A stretch of 64,000 nucleotides of DNA from Clostridium rhizosphaerae (GCF_016765585.1 NZ_JAESWC010000018.1:583882-647881), one strand, 5' to 3'; positions 1-8,050 are shown, counted from the first letter of the stretch. Program-made: numbers and translations. Notes: a model not told the origin generated them from the sequence alone.

Positions 1-566
1 AACCTGTTTTTACTTTTTCCTTTATCTGATTTTCCTATAGCCTTAACTATCTCTTCACTTGAGCTGATAAGTTCACTTTTTTTAGTTCTCCAAGCCTCTT
101 CTACTGAATATAAAATGTCCATTAAACCTGGCCTTCCATACTTGCTTTTCTTAGGAAAATATGTACCAGCATAAAAGGGTTTTTTATCAGGGGTCATAAT
201 TATGGTCATAGGCCATCCGCCACTGCCTGTCAAAGCTTGGCATATTGTCATATAAATGCTGTCTATATCAGGTCTTTCTTCTTTATCAACTTTTATTGCT
301 ATAAAATATTTATTTAGTGTTTCTGCTACTTCTTCATCCTCGAAGGATTCCCGTTCCATAACGTGGCACCAATGACAAGTCGTCTTGCTGCACAGTTACG
401 AATACCCAATAGAAAGGAATATTGGTTTGTCTTCTGATTTTGCTTTTGTAAAGGCTTCATCAGACCAAGGATACCAATCTACTGGGTTATATGCATGCTG
501 TAATAGGTATGGTGACTTCTCATGAACCAATCTATTAGCCTTTTTATGCATATTTTCGTTCTGCAT
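1..566 (-). pseudogene. DUF255 thioredoxin-fold protein (YyaL type), 5' part, interrupted
   Basis: The minus-strand reading starts at an ATG at 566 behind a GGAGAGTG ribosome site. It matches the conserved N-terminus of the DUF255/YyaL family, with the segments [18 protein letters not shown] and CHWCHVMERESFEDEEVA. The gene runs off the left edge. Within IGYS-TCHWC, where family members have serine directly followed by TCHWC, there are 18 extra bases (381-398) that add TAA plus five codons. The reading frame is intact on both sides, so the gene looks broken by one small insertion rather than generally decayed. The family is a thioredoxin-like domain joined to a glycosidase-like toroid; its function is poorly known. 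The 205 bases upstream of the start, before the next gene, hold only its promoter region and a weak hairpin. Confidence 0.85.
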
Positions 567-771
567 AATATCACTCTCCTCTCATATATTTTTCTTAGTA
601 TTCCCTTTATGTAAAAACATATGATGTTAACCAACCTTATTGAACATATAAACATCCACAAGCTATAAAGCCAAACTAATTTAAAAGAAGGTCTATAAAA
701 AATAAGGCATCCTTTAAGCTTTATAATAAATCTGGGGCTCCTCTTTTTTATATCTTACCTATCATTTCTCT

Positions 772-1140
772 TCATTCCACTTTACCCAAGATAAAACTAA
801 CTATCAGAATTAGAAAAACAAATGAGGTAATTTTAACATACAAAAAATCTTTTTCCTTTATAAATACTAAAATTGACACGCCAACTCTAAACACTGGTGT
901 CAATATTAATATTATTAAACCTAAAAGTATAATAGCATACGGTTTTAAAAGAAGTACTCCATTAAATATTTCTGTTGGTGTGGTTGGAAAGTAATTTCCG
1001 CTATATCCACTGTTTCCCGAAACCAGAAACATTAAAAGACCAGCAAAAACAATGATGGCACTCAAAACAACGCCTATTCTAAGAAAGTTACTTATAACTA
1101 TTTCCATCTCTTCTATTTTACTATTATTTTCTTCAGTCAT
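772..1140 (-). CDS. DUF1634 membrane protein
   Basis: A 122-residue protein with three hydrophobic segments (about 20-40, 65-85 and 98-120). The acidic N-terminus (MTEENNSKIEEME) is followed by the family-typical stretch with SGNSGYSG. I chose the ATG at 1140 because AGGAGGG lies just ahead of it; an in-frame ATG seven codons upstream would place that ribosome site inside the gene. DUF1634 proteins are commonly encoded next to TauE/SafE exporters, as here (41 bases downstream of the TauE gene, same strand), so it is probably an accessory membrane subunit. That role is inferred from neighbourhood only. Confidence 0.8.
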   Translation of the reverse strand: MTEENNSKIEEMEIVISNFLRIGVVLSAIIVFAGLLMFLVSGNSGYSGNYFPTTPTEIFNGVLLLKPYAIILLGLIILILTPVFRVGVSILVFIKEKDFLYVKITSFVFLILIVSFILGKVE

Positions 1141-1181
1141 TATATCCCTCCTAAAATTCATTATGATGTATCTGCATTGAT

Positions 1182-2015
1182 TTATAATTTGAAACCTTTT
1201 ACAATCATCTGTATTGATACAAACACCAATACAGGTATGAAAATCATTCTAATAGTCTTACTTCTTAAATTCTGCATAATTTTTGTACCTATCGTAGCAC
1301 CTATTAATACACCTAAAGCTACCGGAGCAGCTATTTTAGGATCTATATTTCCTCTTAATAAATAAACTCCTGCACTTGCCGCAGCTGTAACGCCTATCAT
1401 AAAATTACTAGTAGCACTAGAGACCTTAAGAGGAAGTTTCATAAACAAATCCATAGCCATAACTTTAAATATACCGCTGCCTATTCCAAGAAGTCCTGAT
1501 ATTACGCCGGCAACATACATCATACTGAATCCGCCATATACTCCATCAACATTATAGCTTACCTTTTGTTTTAGTACCTTATCATAATACTCCCCATTTA
1601 AGCTTAACTTTTCTGCCATTGGGTGCGTTTTTACATCTTTAGGCAGTTCCTGTCCCTTCTTTTTAAGCATTGCAACTGCGGAATAAAGAAGAAGAACTCC
1701 AAATATAACATAAAGATATTTTGAATCTATTAAGCCGCTTATAAACGCACCTGTAATAGCACCAATAGTGGTTGCTATCTCTAAAAACATTCCAATTCTT
1801 ATATTTGTTATTTTATCTTTTATATATGCTATTGCTGCACCGCTGGAAGTAGCAATTACTGAAACTATGCTGGCACCAATTGCGTATTTAATATCAATTC
1901 CAAATAATAATGTTAGGGCTGGAGTAATAATAATTCCACCGCCTAAGCCTAAAATTGAGCCAAAAATCCCTGCTGCTATAGATAAAATTAATATTTGTAT
2001 AGTTAATAATGTCAT
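1182..2015 (-). CDS. TauE/SafE family sulfite/organosulfonate exporter
   Basis: A 277-residue polytopic membrane protein with the TauE/SafE pattern: an N-terminal glycine-rich repeat (GSILGLGGGIIITP), a matching second half (ISGLLGIGSGIFKV) and about eight transmembrane helices. Family members export sulfite, sulfonates or other small anions. Its start ATG overlaps the stop of the upstream ROK regulator (ATGA), and it is followed by a DUF1634 gene, so the three form one operon. The substrate is not readable from sequence, but the surrounding thiol and sulfur genes favour a sulfur anion. Confidence 0.85.
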   Translation of the reverse strand: MTLLTIQILILSIAAGIFGSILGLGGGIIITPALTLLFGIDIKYAIGASIVSVIATSSGAAIAYIKDKITNIRIGMFLEIATTIGAITGAFISGLIDSKYLYVIFGVLLLYSAVAMLKKKGQELPKDVKTHPMAEKLSLNGEYYDKVLKQKVSYNVDGVYGGFSMMYVAGVISGLLGIGSGIFKVMAMDLFMKLPLKVSSATSNFMIGVTAAASAGVYLLRGNIDPKIAAPVALGVLIGATIGTKIMQNLRSKTIRMIFIPVLVFVSIQMIVKGFKL

Positions 2016-3223
2016 TGTTGTCTCCTTTCTGCTCCGAGTGAAATTTTAGATTCTATTACCATCGCGGCTGCCCCGACGGCCATAGTATATTCCTTAAAAT
2101 ATCCACCCTTACTAAATTTAATATTTGCATTTGATGCATTAATTTTTTTAATAGCCACTTCTGTAGAAAGCTTATAAAAAATATCTGAGTTATATATTGT
2201 TGGTCCGCTTAAAATCACTAATTGCGGATTAAGAAGGTTTATATAATTTGTAAGCGCCGTTCCAAAAACAATAGCCGAATTACTTACTACTGCTTTCGAT
2301 ATTGGCTCACCTTTATTAGCTAAATTAAAAACATCTTTATAGTCAATAGAATCCAAGTAATTTTCTGTGCAGCTTTTATTTTCTTTTTTAAATTTACTTT
2401 TAAATTCCTTTACAATTGAATATATGGACGAATAGCTTTCCACGCATCCACAGTTTCCACAATAGCATTCCCTTCCATCAATACTTATAACCATGTGCCC
2501 AAATGCATCTTCTCTATCATTTATAGCCCTAATTATTTTTCCTGAAGTTATAACTCCTGTTCTTATACCCATTCCACAATTAAAATAAGCAATATTGTCA
2601 TATCCTTTTCCAAATCCATAGAAATACTCTCCTAATACTGCACAATTAGCACCGTTATCAATAATTACAGGTAGTCCTAGTCTGCTTTCTAAACTCTCTT
2701 TTATAAGTTTAGATTTAAAACTTGATTTTCCCATATTTGTAGAGCTTGTTTTCGTTTCTTTTTCTCTTTCTAACGGCCCTATTACTCCCACACCAACTCC
2801 TAACAAATAGTCGCTTGTTATATTGATTCCATATAAGAGTCCCTTAACAGCTTCTACAATACGTTCTACTAAATCTTCAGACGAATACCAATCTTCTCCT
2901 GAAAATCTTTTCTCTTTTATAATCTGCATCTTTAAATTTGTAAGTACAATTTGGGTATAAGTTCTTGATATGTCAATACCGATGCTATAAAACTTTGATG
3001 AGTTTACATTGTATAGTGCAGGTTTTCTGCCACCAGTAGATTCTCCCACAGACTCTTCAATAATTAGTTCTTTAAAAATTAAATCGCTTATTATTCTGTT
3101 TAATGTGGTAAGTTTTATGTTAGTTAAATTTTGAATTGCCCGTTTAGTTAATGGTCCCTTCTTCTGAATCAAGCTAAAAATCATTTTTCTATCTTGCTGA
3201 AGTTCTTCTATTATCTTAGACAT
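2012..3223 (-). CDS. ROK family transcriptional regulator
   Basis: A 403-residue protein with an N-terminal winged helix-turn-helix (about 10-70, including LTKRAIQNLTNIKLTTLNR) followed by a ROK kinase-fold domain. The ROK zinc signature is complete: GHMVISIDGRECYCGNCGC then VES. Ligand-site residues such as DNGANCAVLGE are also present. ROK repressors usually sense sugars, so pairing one with a sulfite-type exporter in an ATGA-overlapping operon is less common. A large inverted repeat at 3268-3304, 45 bases upstream of the start, is a likely autoregulatory operator. Confidence 0.85.
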   Translation of the reverse strand: MSKIIEELQQDRKMIFSLIQKKGPLTKRAIQNLTNIKLTTLNRIISDLIFKELIIEESVGESTGGRKPALYNVNSSKFYSIGIDISRTYTQIVLTNLKMQIIKEKRFSGEDWYSSEDLVERIVEAVKGLLYGINITSDYLLGVGVGVIGPLEREKETKTSSTNMGKSSFKSKLIKESLESRLGLPVIIDNGANCAVLGEYFYGFGKGYDNIAYFNCGMGIRTGVITSGKIIRAINDREDAFGHMVISIDGRECYCGNCGCVESYSSIYSIVKEFKSKFKKENKSCTENYLDSIDYKDVFNLANKGEPISKAVVSNSAIVFGTALTNYINLLNPQLVILSGPTIYNSDIFYKLSTEVAIKKINASNANIKFSKGGYFKEYTMAVGAAAMVIESKISLGAERRQQ

Positions 3224-3267
3224 TACAGTTATACCTCAATTTTTAAATCATTTGTTTTATAAGAGGT

Positions 3268-3304
3268 ATGATAACTTATAACCAAATTGGTCATAAGTTA
3301 TCAT
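3268..3304. promoter_or_regulatory. Large inverted repeat, likely ROK operator
   Basis: The arms ATGATAACTTAT and ATAAGTTATCAT are perfect 12-base complements, and inside them ACC pairs with GGT around an AAATT centre. The repeat lies between the lgt stop and the ROK start, upstream of the ROK gene. No T-run follows it on the minus strand, so an operator is more likely than an lgt terminator. Confidence 0.55.
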
Positions 3305-3311
3305 AAAAAAA

Positions 3312-4085
3312 TTAATTGGTTTGTTTTATTTTGTTTTTAAAATAGTAAAAGGCTAATGCTAGAAGCCACAATACAACTCCCGATAAGCTGACAAGCTGGG
3401 CTATTCTTATATTTCCAAGCATTAAGCTGTCAGTTCTTAGTCCTTCTATAAAAAACCTACCCATAGAATATAGACCGACATATGTGAAAAATACTAATCC
3501 TATTTTCTTGCTTTTCTTTAAGATTACGAGAAGAATAACAAACACACAAATATTCCATATAGACTCATATAGGAAAGTTGGCTGATAATAGATACCCTCT
3601 ATAAACATTCCCTTTTGAATAAACTGAGGAAAATGTTTTATAAAATCATAGCTTACTGGTCCCCCGTGGGCCTCTTGATTAAAAAAGTTCCCCCATCTTC
3701 CCATTGCTTGAGCAAGTATAATAGATGGAACAGCAACATCACCTAATTTAAAAAAATTTATTTTTTTATGTTTTAGGTAGAGAAATGCAGTTAGTACACC
3801 AGCTATTAAACCTCCGTGTATAGCCAAACCACCTTGTCTGGTGTTTAGAATTTGGCTTATATTATTTTTGTAATAGTCAAATTCAAATAATACATAATAT
3901 AATCTTGCACCAATAATACCTAATGGCAGTGCTAATAAGATAGTATTTATGAATGTATCATAATCAATTTCTCTATACTTGCAGGTGTACTGTGCTAGTA
4001 TCATTCCAAGCATCATACCGCTTGCAATAAGTATTCCATACCATCTTATAGGCAAACCAAATAAATTAAATGCTGTTGGATTCAA
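3312..4085 (-). CDS. lgt: Prolipoprotein diacylglyceryl transferase
   Basis: A 257-residue, seven-helix membrane enzyme that transfers diacylglycerol from phosphatidylglycerol to the lipobox cysteine of prolipoproteins. The Lgt signature is present as [14 protein letters not shown], together with the early RWYG motif and a conserved GGLAIHGGL stretch. The length is normal. The start is a TTG behind GGGGTGG. It stands alone between the trxA/FFTR unit and the ROK operon, and it serves the several lipoproteins encoded in this window (24468, 28854, 45650, 57555). Confidence 0.95.
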   Translation of the reverse strand: MNPTAFNLFGLPIRWYGILIASGMMLGMILAQYTCKYREIDYDTFINTILLALPLGIIGARLYYVLFEFDYYKNNISQILNTRQGGLAIHGGLIAGVLTAFLYLKHKKINFFKLGDVAVPSIILAQAMGRWGNFFNQEAHGGPVSYDFIKHFPQFIQKGMFIEGIYYQPTFLYESIWNICVFVILLVILKKSKKIGLVFFTYVGLYSMGRFFIEGLRTDSLMLGNIRIAQLVSLSGVVLWLLALAFYYFKNKIKQTN

Positions 4086-4265
4086 CTTACCACCCCTTTG
4101 AAAATTTTTACATTCATATTATAACTTATAAAGCTAAAAATGCCTAATTAAGCAGAAAAGTAATAAATTTTTGTTTTCTTATTATACTATTCAAACCTGT
4201 TTCTAATTATTTTATAGCAATAACAGTGCATAATGAATTGACACTCTCTTAGAAAATAGAATAAC

Positions 4266-4303
4266 AAAAAATCGGAAACATTATTTGTATGTTACCGATT
4301 TTT
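4266..4303 (-). terminator. Terminator of the trxA-FFTR unit
   Basis: ATCGG and CCGAT arms with flanking A and T runs (AAAAAATCGG ... CCGATTTTT) lie 18 bases past the stop of the flavin reductase gene. Confidence 0.8.
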
Positions 4304-4321
4304 GATAGAAAAGATATAGTA

Positions 4322-5191
4322 TTATTTTTGTCGAGATAATCTATCTAAATACGAAACTGCATTTAAAGCTGCTACCTGCCCTTCACCCATGGACTTTAGA
4401 TACTGATAAGGCTTTCCTACAACATCACCTGCTGCATAGCATCCTGAAAGATTGGTTTCCATATCTCTATTTACCTTAATATGACCATCTTCAACTAAAA
4501 GTCCAGGTACAAGCTGATCTGGTGATATATTATCTCTTAAAATAAATACTCCATCTGTTTCTAGTTCAATATTTTTTAATATAACTTTATCGACATGATT
4601 ATCGCCAATTATTTCTACAGGTCTATCATTTATAATCTCTATATTCTCATTTAAATCATATTCACCCTTAAACATGGGTATGAAATAAACCTTTGAAGCC
4701 AGTTCGCTAACATAGTTCGCTTCTTCCATTGATTCCTTATTGTAACCAATTATAGTAACTACTTTATTCTTATATAATGGAGCATCGCAGGTTGCACAAT
4801 ATCCAACCCCTCTTCCAAGAAACTCACTTTCGCCTTTAAATGGCTTTCCAAAGGAAACTCCTGTAGCTAAAATTAAAGATGAAGCCTCATAAATTTTATC
4901 GTTAACCATTAAAGCATAATATTCTCCCATGGCATATATGCTGTCTACTCTTTCATATGCTATCTGAATATCCATTTCAGTTAAATGTTCCTTAAACTTT
5001 TCAGTTAGAACCTTGCCGCTGATTCCATAAAAACCAACATAATTATTTATCTTAGGTGCAAGGTATAACTTATTGCTTAAGTTTTCATAACCAAAAATTA
5101 TTATGTTTTTATTTCGGATTTTTGCATTGATTGCTGCTGTGATTCCTGCAGGTCCACTTCCTACAATAGCTATATCATATCTTTCGCCCAT
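4322..5191 (-). CDS. Thioredoxin reductase-like flavoprotein, FFTR type
   Basis: A 289-residue low-molecular-weight thioredoxin-reductase fold. It has an N-terminal FAD motif (VGSGPAGITAAINA), a redox CATC pair (YCATCDAPLY) and a C-terminal FAD motif (GCYAAGDV). The NADPH-domain fingerprints are missing. Where ordinary TrxB has GGGNSA and HRRxxxR, this protein has IIGYNKESMEEA and YFIPMFKGE. That is the known feature of clostridial ferredoxin-dependent flavin thioredoxin reductase. The thioredoxin gene sits 66 bases upstream in the same unit, so it is the likely substrate. I chose the start at 5191, eight bases behind GAGGTGG. A canonical TrxB is encoded separately at 29399. Confidence 0.8.
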   Translation of the reverse strand: MGERYDIAIVGSGPAGITAAINAKIRNKNIIIFGYENLSNKLYLAPKINNYVGFYGISGKVLTEKFKEHLTEMDIQIAYERVDSIYAMGEYYALMVNDKIYEASSLILATGVSFGKPFKGESEFLGRGVGYCATCDAPLYKNKVVTIIGYNKESMEEANYVSELASKVYFIPMFKGEYDLNENIEIINDRPVEIIGDNHVDKVILKNIELETDGVFILRDNISPDQLVPGLLVEDGHIKVNRDMETNLSGCYAAGDVVGKPYQYLKSMGEGQVAALNAVSYLDRLSRQK

Positions 5192-5257
5192 CTTATCATC
5201 CACCTCTTAAGAGTAATGCTATATTAAACTAAATATATTTGACTCTTTCAATTATAG

Positions 5258-5572
5258 TTATATGTGTTTTTCAAGTTTATCCATAATAGCAGCTTTTGGC
5301 ATAAATCCAACAAATTGATCAATAACCTGTCCGTTATTAAATACTAAAACTGTCGGAATGCTAAACACTTTATATTTCATTGCTATATCTTGATTTTCAT
5401 CAACATTTACCTTCCCAACCACAGCTTTGCCTTCTAATTCATCTGCTATCTCCTCTATAACTGGTCCTAGCATTTTACAAGGTCCGCACCATGCTGCCCA
5501 AAAATCTACCACTACAGGTATGTCTCTGTTTATTACCTCGTTGAAATTTGATTGATTAATACTCATTGCCAT
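5258..5572 (-). CDS. trxA: Thioredoxin
   Basis: A 104-residue classical thioredoxin: active site WCGPCK within FWAAWCGPCKML, the cis-proline loop FSIPTV and the C-terminal helix. An AGGAGG site precedes the ATG. It is transcribed first in a two-gene unit with the FFTR-like reductase, an electron-donor pair from ferredoxin to protein disulfides. The promoter carries a CsoR-type inverted repeat (see 5637-5690). Confidence 0.95.
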   Translation of the reverse strand: MAMSINQSNFNEVINRDIPVVVDFWAAWCGPCKMLGPVIEEIADELEGKAVVGKVNVDENQDIAMKYKVFSIPTVLVFNNGQVIDQFVGFMPKAAIMDKLEKHI

Positions 5573-5636
5573 AATCTTTTCCTCCTTATATTTAGAAACA
5601 TGAAGTTCACTTTAAATGTTTGTTTGCGCAAAACTC

Positions 5637-5690
5637 ATATACCCCTACCTGGTATATATGTATAATACTACTATATTCGAAATTCGTCAA
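5637..5690 (-). promoter_or_regulatory. trxA promoter with CsoR-type operator
   Basis: On the minus strand TTGACG (5690-5685), a 17-base spacer and TATTAT (5667-5662) form a good sigma-A promoter. Directly after the -10 lies an inverted repeat with arms ATATACC and GGTATAT flanking a GC-rich centre (5637-5657), which includes TAGGGGTAT. This resembles the operators of the CsoR/CstR family. The csoR promoter in this window has the same layout. Confidence 0.6.
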
Positions 5691-5857
5691 TGCCTTTACA
5701 AAGATGATCTGTTTTTAGGGTAATAGTACGTATGAGCATTTCTTCCATAGTTCAAATATTTTTTTCATGCCCACCCTTCCTCAAATTTCTTAAAAGCGCA
5801 AAAGATTATTAATCTTTTACTTCAACCCATTTCATGATATCATATCCTCATATCTAG

Positions 5858-5885
5858 ATATCGCAATATAATAATATGAATATTG
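5858..5885. promoter_or_regulatory. ATATCG-type AT-rich motif upstream of ccdA
   Basis: The core ATATCGCAATATAATAAT recurs with small changes at 9613, 10439 and 33921, and more loosely at 26575. It lies about 80 bases before the ccdA start and beside a TATAAT box (5890-5895). It could be an operator shared by the redox genes. The rest of 5691-5963 holds no gene that I can see. Confidence 0.35.
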
Positions 5886-5963
5886 TGGTATAATGTGACT
5901 ATAATACTTAATATCATTTAATATAAAGTATTATTAGATGCGGGTCAAAAGGATGGTGACATA

Positions 5964-6668
5964 ATGAACAGTGTATCTTTTATATTGGCGTTTTCCGCAG
6001 GGTTATTGTCTTTTCTTTCTCCATGTGTTTTGCCGCTTGTTCCTGCTTATGTAAGTTATATTACGGGCACAGCCATTGGGGAAACGAAAAACAAAAAATC
6101 TAATCTATATGTTCTTTACAAATCATTTGGATTTGTTATTGGTTTCTCACTAATATTTATCATAATGGGAGCTTCAATTACCTCGCTTGGGAAAATTTTT
6201 ATTAAGAATCAAGAAATATTCAGAAAGGTTTCTGGAATTTTAATATTTATTTTCGGGTTACATACAACAGGAATATTTAAAATTTCATTGCTTTACCGTG
6301 AAAAAAGATTTCTTACGTTTAGAAGAACAAATGGTACTTTTGGTTCTTTCTTGATAGGCATGGCTTTTGCTGCCGGATGGACACCATGTGTTGGACCAAT
6401 ATTATCATCAATTCTTGTTTATGCAAGCAGTATGGAAACCATAAGTAGGGGAATTTTTCTTCTAGTATTCTATTCTTTAGGTCTTGCTGTGCCATTTATT
6501 CTAACAGCCTTAGCTATTGACAGCTTATCAGTAAGGCTAAGAAATTTAGGAAAATACTTAAAGATAATTTCTGTGATAAGTGGAGTACTAATGATTGCAA
6601 TGGGAGTTTTAATATTTACGAATAAGATAGGTATTTTAAGCCAATACTTAAATTTTATCAACTTCTAG
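5964..6668 (+). CDS. ccdA: CcdA/DsbD-family transmembrane thiol reductant carrier
   Basis: A 234-residue membrane protein with about six helices. It carries the two conserved cysteine sites of the family: LSPCVLPLVPAY near residue 20 and GWTPCVGPIL near residue 140. CcdA proteins carry reducing equivalents from cytoplasmic thioredoxin across the membrane. The gene immediately precedes a TlpA/ResA-like gene (18-base gap), its likely extracytoplasmic acceptor, and lies divergent from trxA, its likely cytoplasmic donor. Confidence 0.92.
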   Translation: MNSVSFILAFSAGLLSFLSPCVLPLVPAYVSYITGTAIGETKNKKSNLYVLYKSFGFVIGFSLIFIIMGASITSLGKIFIKNQEIFRKVSGILIFIFGLHTTGIFKISLLYREKRFLTFRRTNGTFGSFLIGMAFAAGWTPCVGPILSSILVYASSMETISRGIFLLVFYSLGLAVPFILTALAIDSLSVRLRNLGKYLKIISVISGVLMIAMGVLIFTNKIGILSQYLNFINF

Positions 6669-6686
6669 TAAAAAGGAGAGATTTAC

Positions 6687-7316
6687 ATGAAAAGGACATT
6701 AATAGTTTTAGGTATATTATTTCTCATATGCGGTTCTACATATACAGTTTACAATTATAATAAATCACTCAGCAAGAGTCCTGCAGCTATAACTTCTAAG
6801 CAGAACTCTGACTCTACTCAAAATCAAATTTCAACTAATAACAGTCCTGTATCAGAACAGAATAATAGCAATACTGCTTCTAACAATAAAACTACCTTTA
6901 AGAATGCTAAGGTAAAAGCTGCTGATTTTAAACTCAAAGATTTAAATGGTAAAGAAGTTTCATTAAGTGACTTCAAAGGAAAAAAAGTATTCTTGAACTT
7001 CTGGGCAAGTTGGTGCCCTCCATGTAAAGCTGAGATGCCTGATATTCAAAAGCTTTATCAGGAAACCAAAGATTCTGATTTAGTCATATTAGCTGTTAAC
7101 TTAGATACAGATAATACTACTGCGCAAAACTTTGTAAAAAACAACAAATATACTTTCCCCGTATTATTAGATTCAGATAATGATGCTGCAATCAAATATC
7201 AAATTGTATCAATACCTACTTCATATTTTATAGATAAAGAAGGAAATATTGTAGATAAACATATTGGTTCAATGACATTAGAAAACATGAAAAGTTATAT
7301 AGACAATATAAAATAA
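6687..7316 (+). CDS. TlpA/ResA-like membrane-anchored thiol-disulfide oxidoreductase
   Basis: A 209-residue protein. Residues 5-25 form an N-terminal membrane anchor, and a low-complexity Ser/Asn/Gln linker runs to about residue 70. A thioredoxin domain follows with WASWCPPCKAEMP and the cis-proline SIPTSY. There is no convincing lipobox (the cysteine at FLIC is preceded by Ile). It probably reduces extracytoplasmic disulfides with electrons from the adjacent CcdA protein. AAGGAGAG precedes the ATG. Confidence 0.9.
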   Translation: MKRTLIVLGILFLICGSTYTVYNYNKSLSKSPAAITSKQNSDSTQNQISTNNSPVSEQNNSNTASNNKTTFKNAKVKAADFKLKDLNGKEVSLSDFKGKKVFLNFWASWCPPCKAEMPDIQKLYQETKDSDLVILAVNLDTDNTTAQNFVKNNKYTFPVLLDSDNDAAIKYQIVSIPTSYFIDKEGNIVDKHIGSMTLENMKSYIDNIK

Positions 7317-7396
7317 GAATATCACATGCAATTTGCTTAAGATGAAGAAAGCCTTATAAAAATAACTTATAACCCTTTATGAGGCATTAACCTCAC

Positions 7397-7449
7397 ATTA
7401 AAATAACTTATTATCCTAATAAGTTTCTACTATCAATAGTTATTTTAAT
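7397..7449 (+). terminator. Nested inverted repeat after the ccdA-tlpA unit
   Basis: The 12-base arms ATTAAAATAACT and AGTTATTTTAAT are perfect complements, and an inner hairpin (CTTATTA/TAATAAG) lies within the loop. It sits 80 bases past the tlpA stop. It could terminate that unit, although the T-run is weak. Confidence 0.4.
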
Positions 7450-7462
7450 TAGGGTATATAAG

Positions 7463-7534
7463 CTATTTTGTTTTTTTCTCAACCAATTTTCCCGAAGACA
7501 TAATGCACAATCTATTACCTAATCTCGTAATATC
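7463..7534 (-). pseudogene. Possible 3' remnant of an ABC ATPase gene
   Basis: In one minus-strand frame ending at TAG (7463-7465) the conceptual peptide contains GNRLCIMSSGKLVEKKTK. This resembles the C-terminus of ABC transporter ATPases (DRICIM-x-GK). Only about 23 codons are open and no start is present. The rest of 7317-7636 holds only hairpins. Confidence 0.3.
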
Positions 7535-7589
7535 TTACCGTAGTCATTCACTCTTTATATACCATTAGAGCTTTACTATAAAAAAAATT

Positions 7590-7629
7590 AGATAGAGGCG
7601 TCACTAGAAATTCTAATGATACTCTATCT
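7590..7629 (-). terminator. Terminator of the rhodanese gene
   Basis: AGATAGAG and CTCTATCT arms are followed on the minus strand by a run of eight T. It lies just past the rhodanese stop at 7637. Confidence 0.75.
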
Positions 7630-7636
7630 ATATGGT

Positions 7637-7957
7637 TTATCTCTCAAGTTTTCCTCTATATCTTCCTGTACCGCCAGCTATGTTAACTATATTGAATCCG
7701 TGTTCCTTTAAAATTCCACAGGTCATTGAGCTTCTTGAACCAGAATGACATATAACATGATATTCCTTTGACTTATCAAGATATCTTTCAGGTGCTTCTA
7801 ATATTGTATCCATTGGAATGTTCTTAGCTGTTGGTAAATGTCCACCTTTATATTCATAAGGTTCTCTTATATCTATTAGATCTATTTTACCTATTAAGCT
7901 ATCTATTTCATTAACATCGATTGATTTTACTATAGGCCTTTGCATAAATGGAAACAT
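7637..7957 (-). CDS. Rhodanese-like sulfurtransferase
   Basis: A 106-residue single rhodanese domain with LIDIREPYEYKGGHLP and the active-site loop CHSGSRSS, the cysteine being the persulfide carrier. There is no signal peptide, so it is cytoplasmic. The ATG at 7957 was chosen because GGAGG precedes it, and that ribosome site is the last part of the repeat at 7965-8050. It is the first of several persulfide-handling proteins in this region. Confidence 0.9.
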   Translation of the reverse strand: MFPFMQRPIVKSIDVNEIDSLIGKIDLIDIREPYEYKGGHLPTAKNIPMDTILEAPERYLDKSKEYHVICHSGSRSSMTCGILKEHGFNIVNIAGGTGRYRGKLER

Positions 7958-7964
7958 AAAACTT

Positions 7965-8050
7965 CCTCCTTTTACTCGTAACACGTGGCAATCTATACTT
8001 GCCCGTTCCCACTCGCAGATTGCCCGTAAAAGGTCATTTAGACCTTTTAC
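7965..8050 (-). repeat. Structured interspersed repeat ending in an RBS, copy 3
   Basis: The minus strand reads AAAGGTC-TAAAT-GACCTTT, then a second stem with arms GGCAATCT and AGATTGCC, then AGTAAAAGGAGG just before the rhodanese start. The layout and conserved ends match two tandem copies at 23896-24065, yet the stem bases differ in a paired way. The element therefore supplies, or replaces, the rhodanese ribosome binding site. Confidence 0.65.

Noticed and set aside
396..398. Stop inside the DUF255 gene considered as a second selenocysteine site
   Set aside because: The codon is TAA, not TGA, and it lies in an 18-base insertion before the conserved CHWC cysteines, which are all present.
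479..661. Minus-strand frame covering the DUF255 start region
   Set aside because: It overlaps the first codons and promoter of the DUF255 gene in another frame and shows no protein-like composition.
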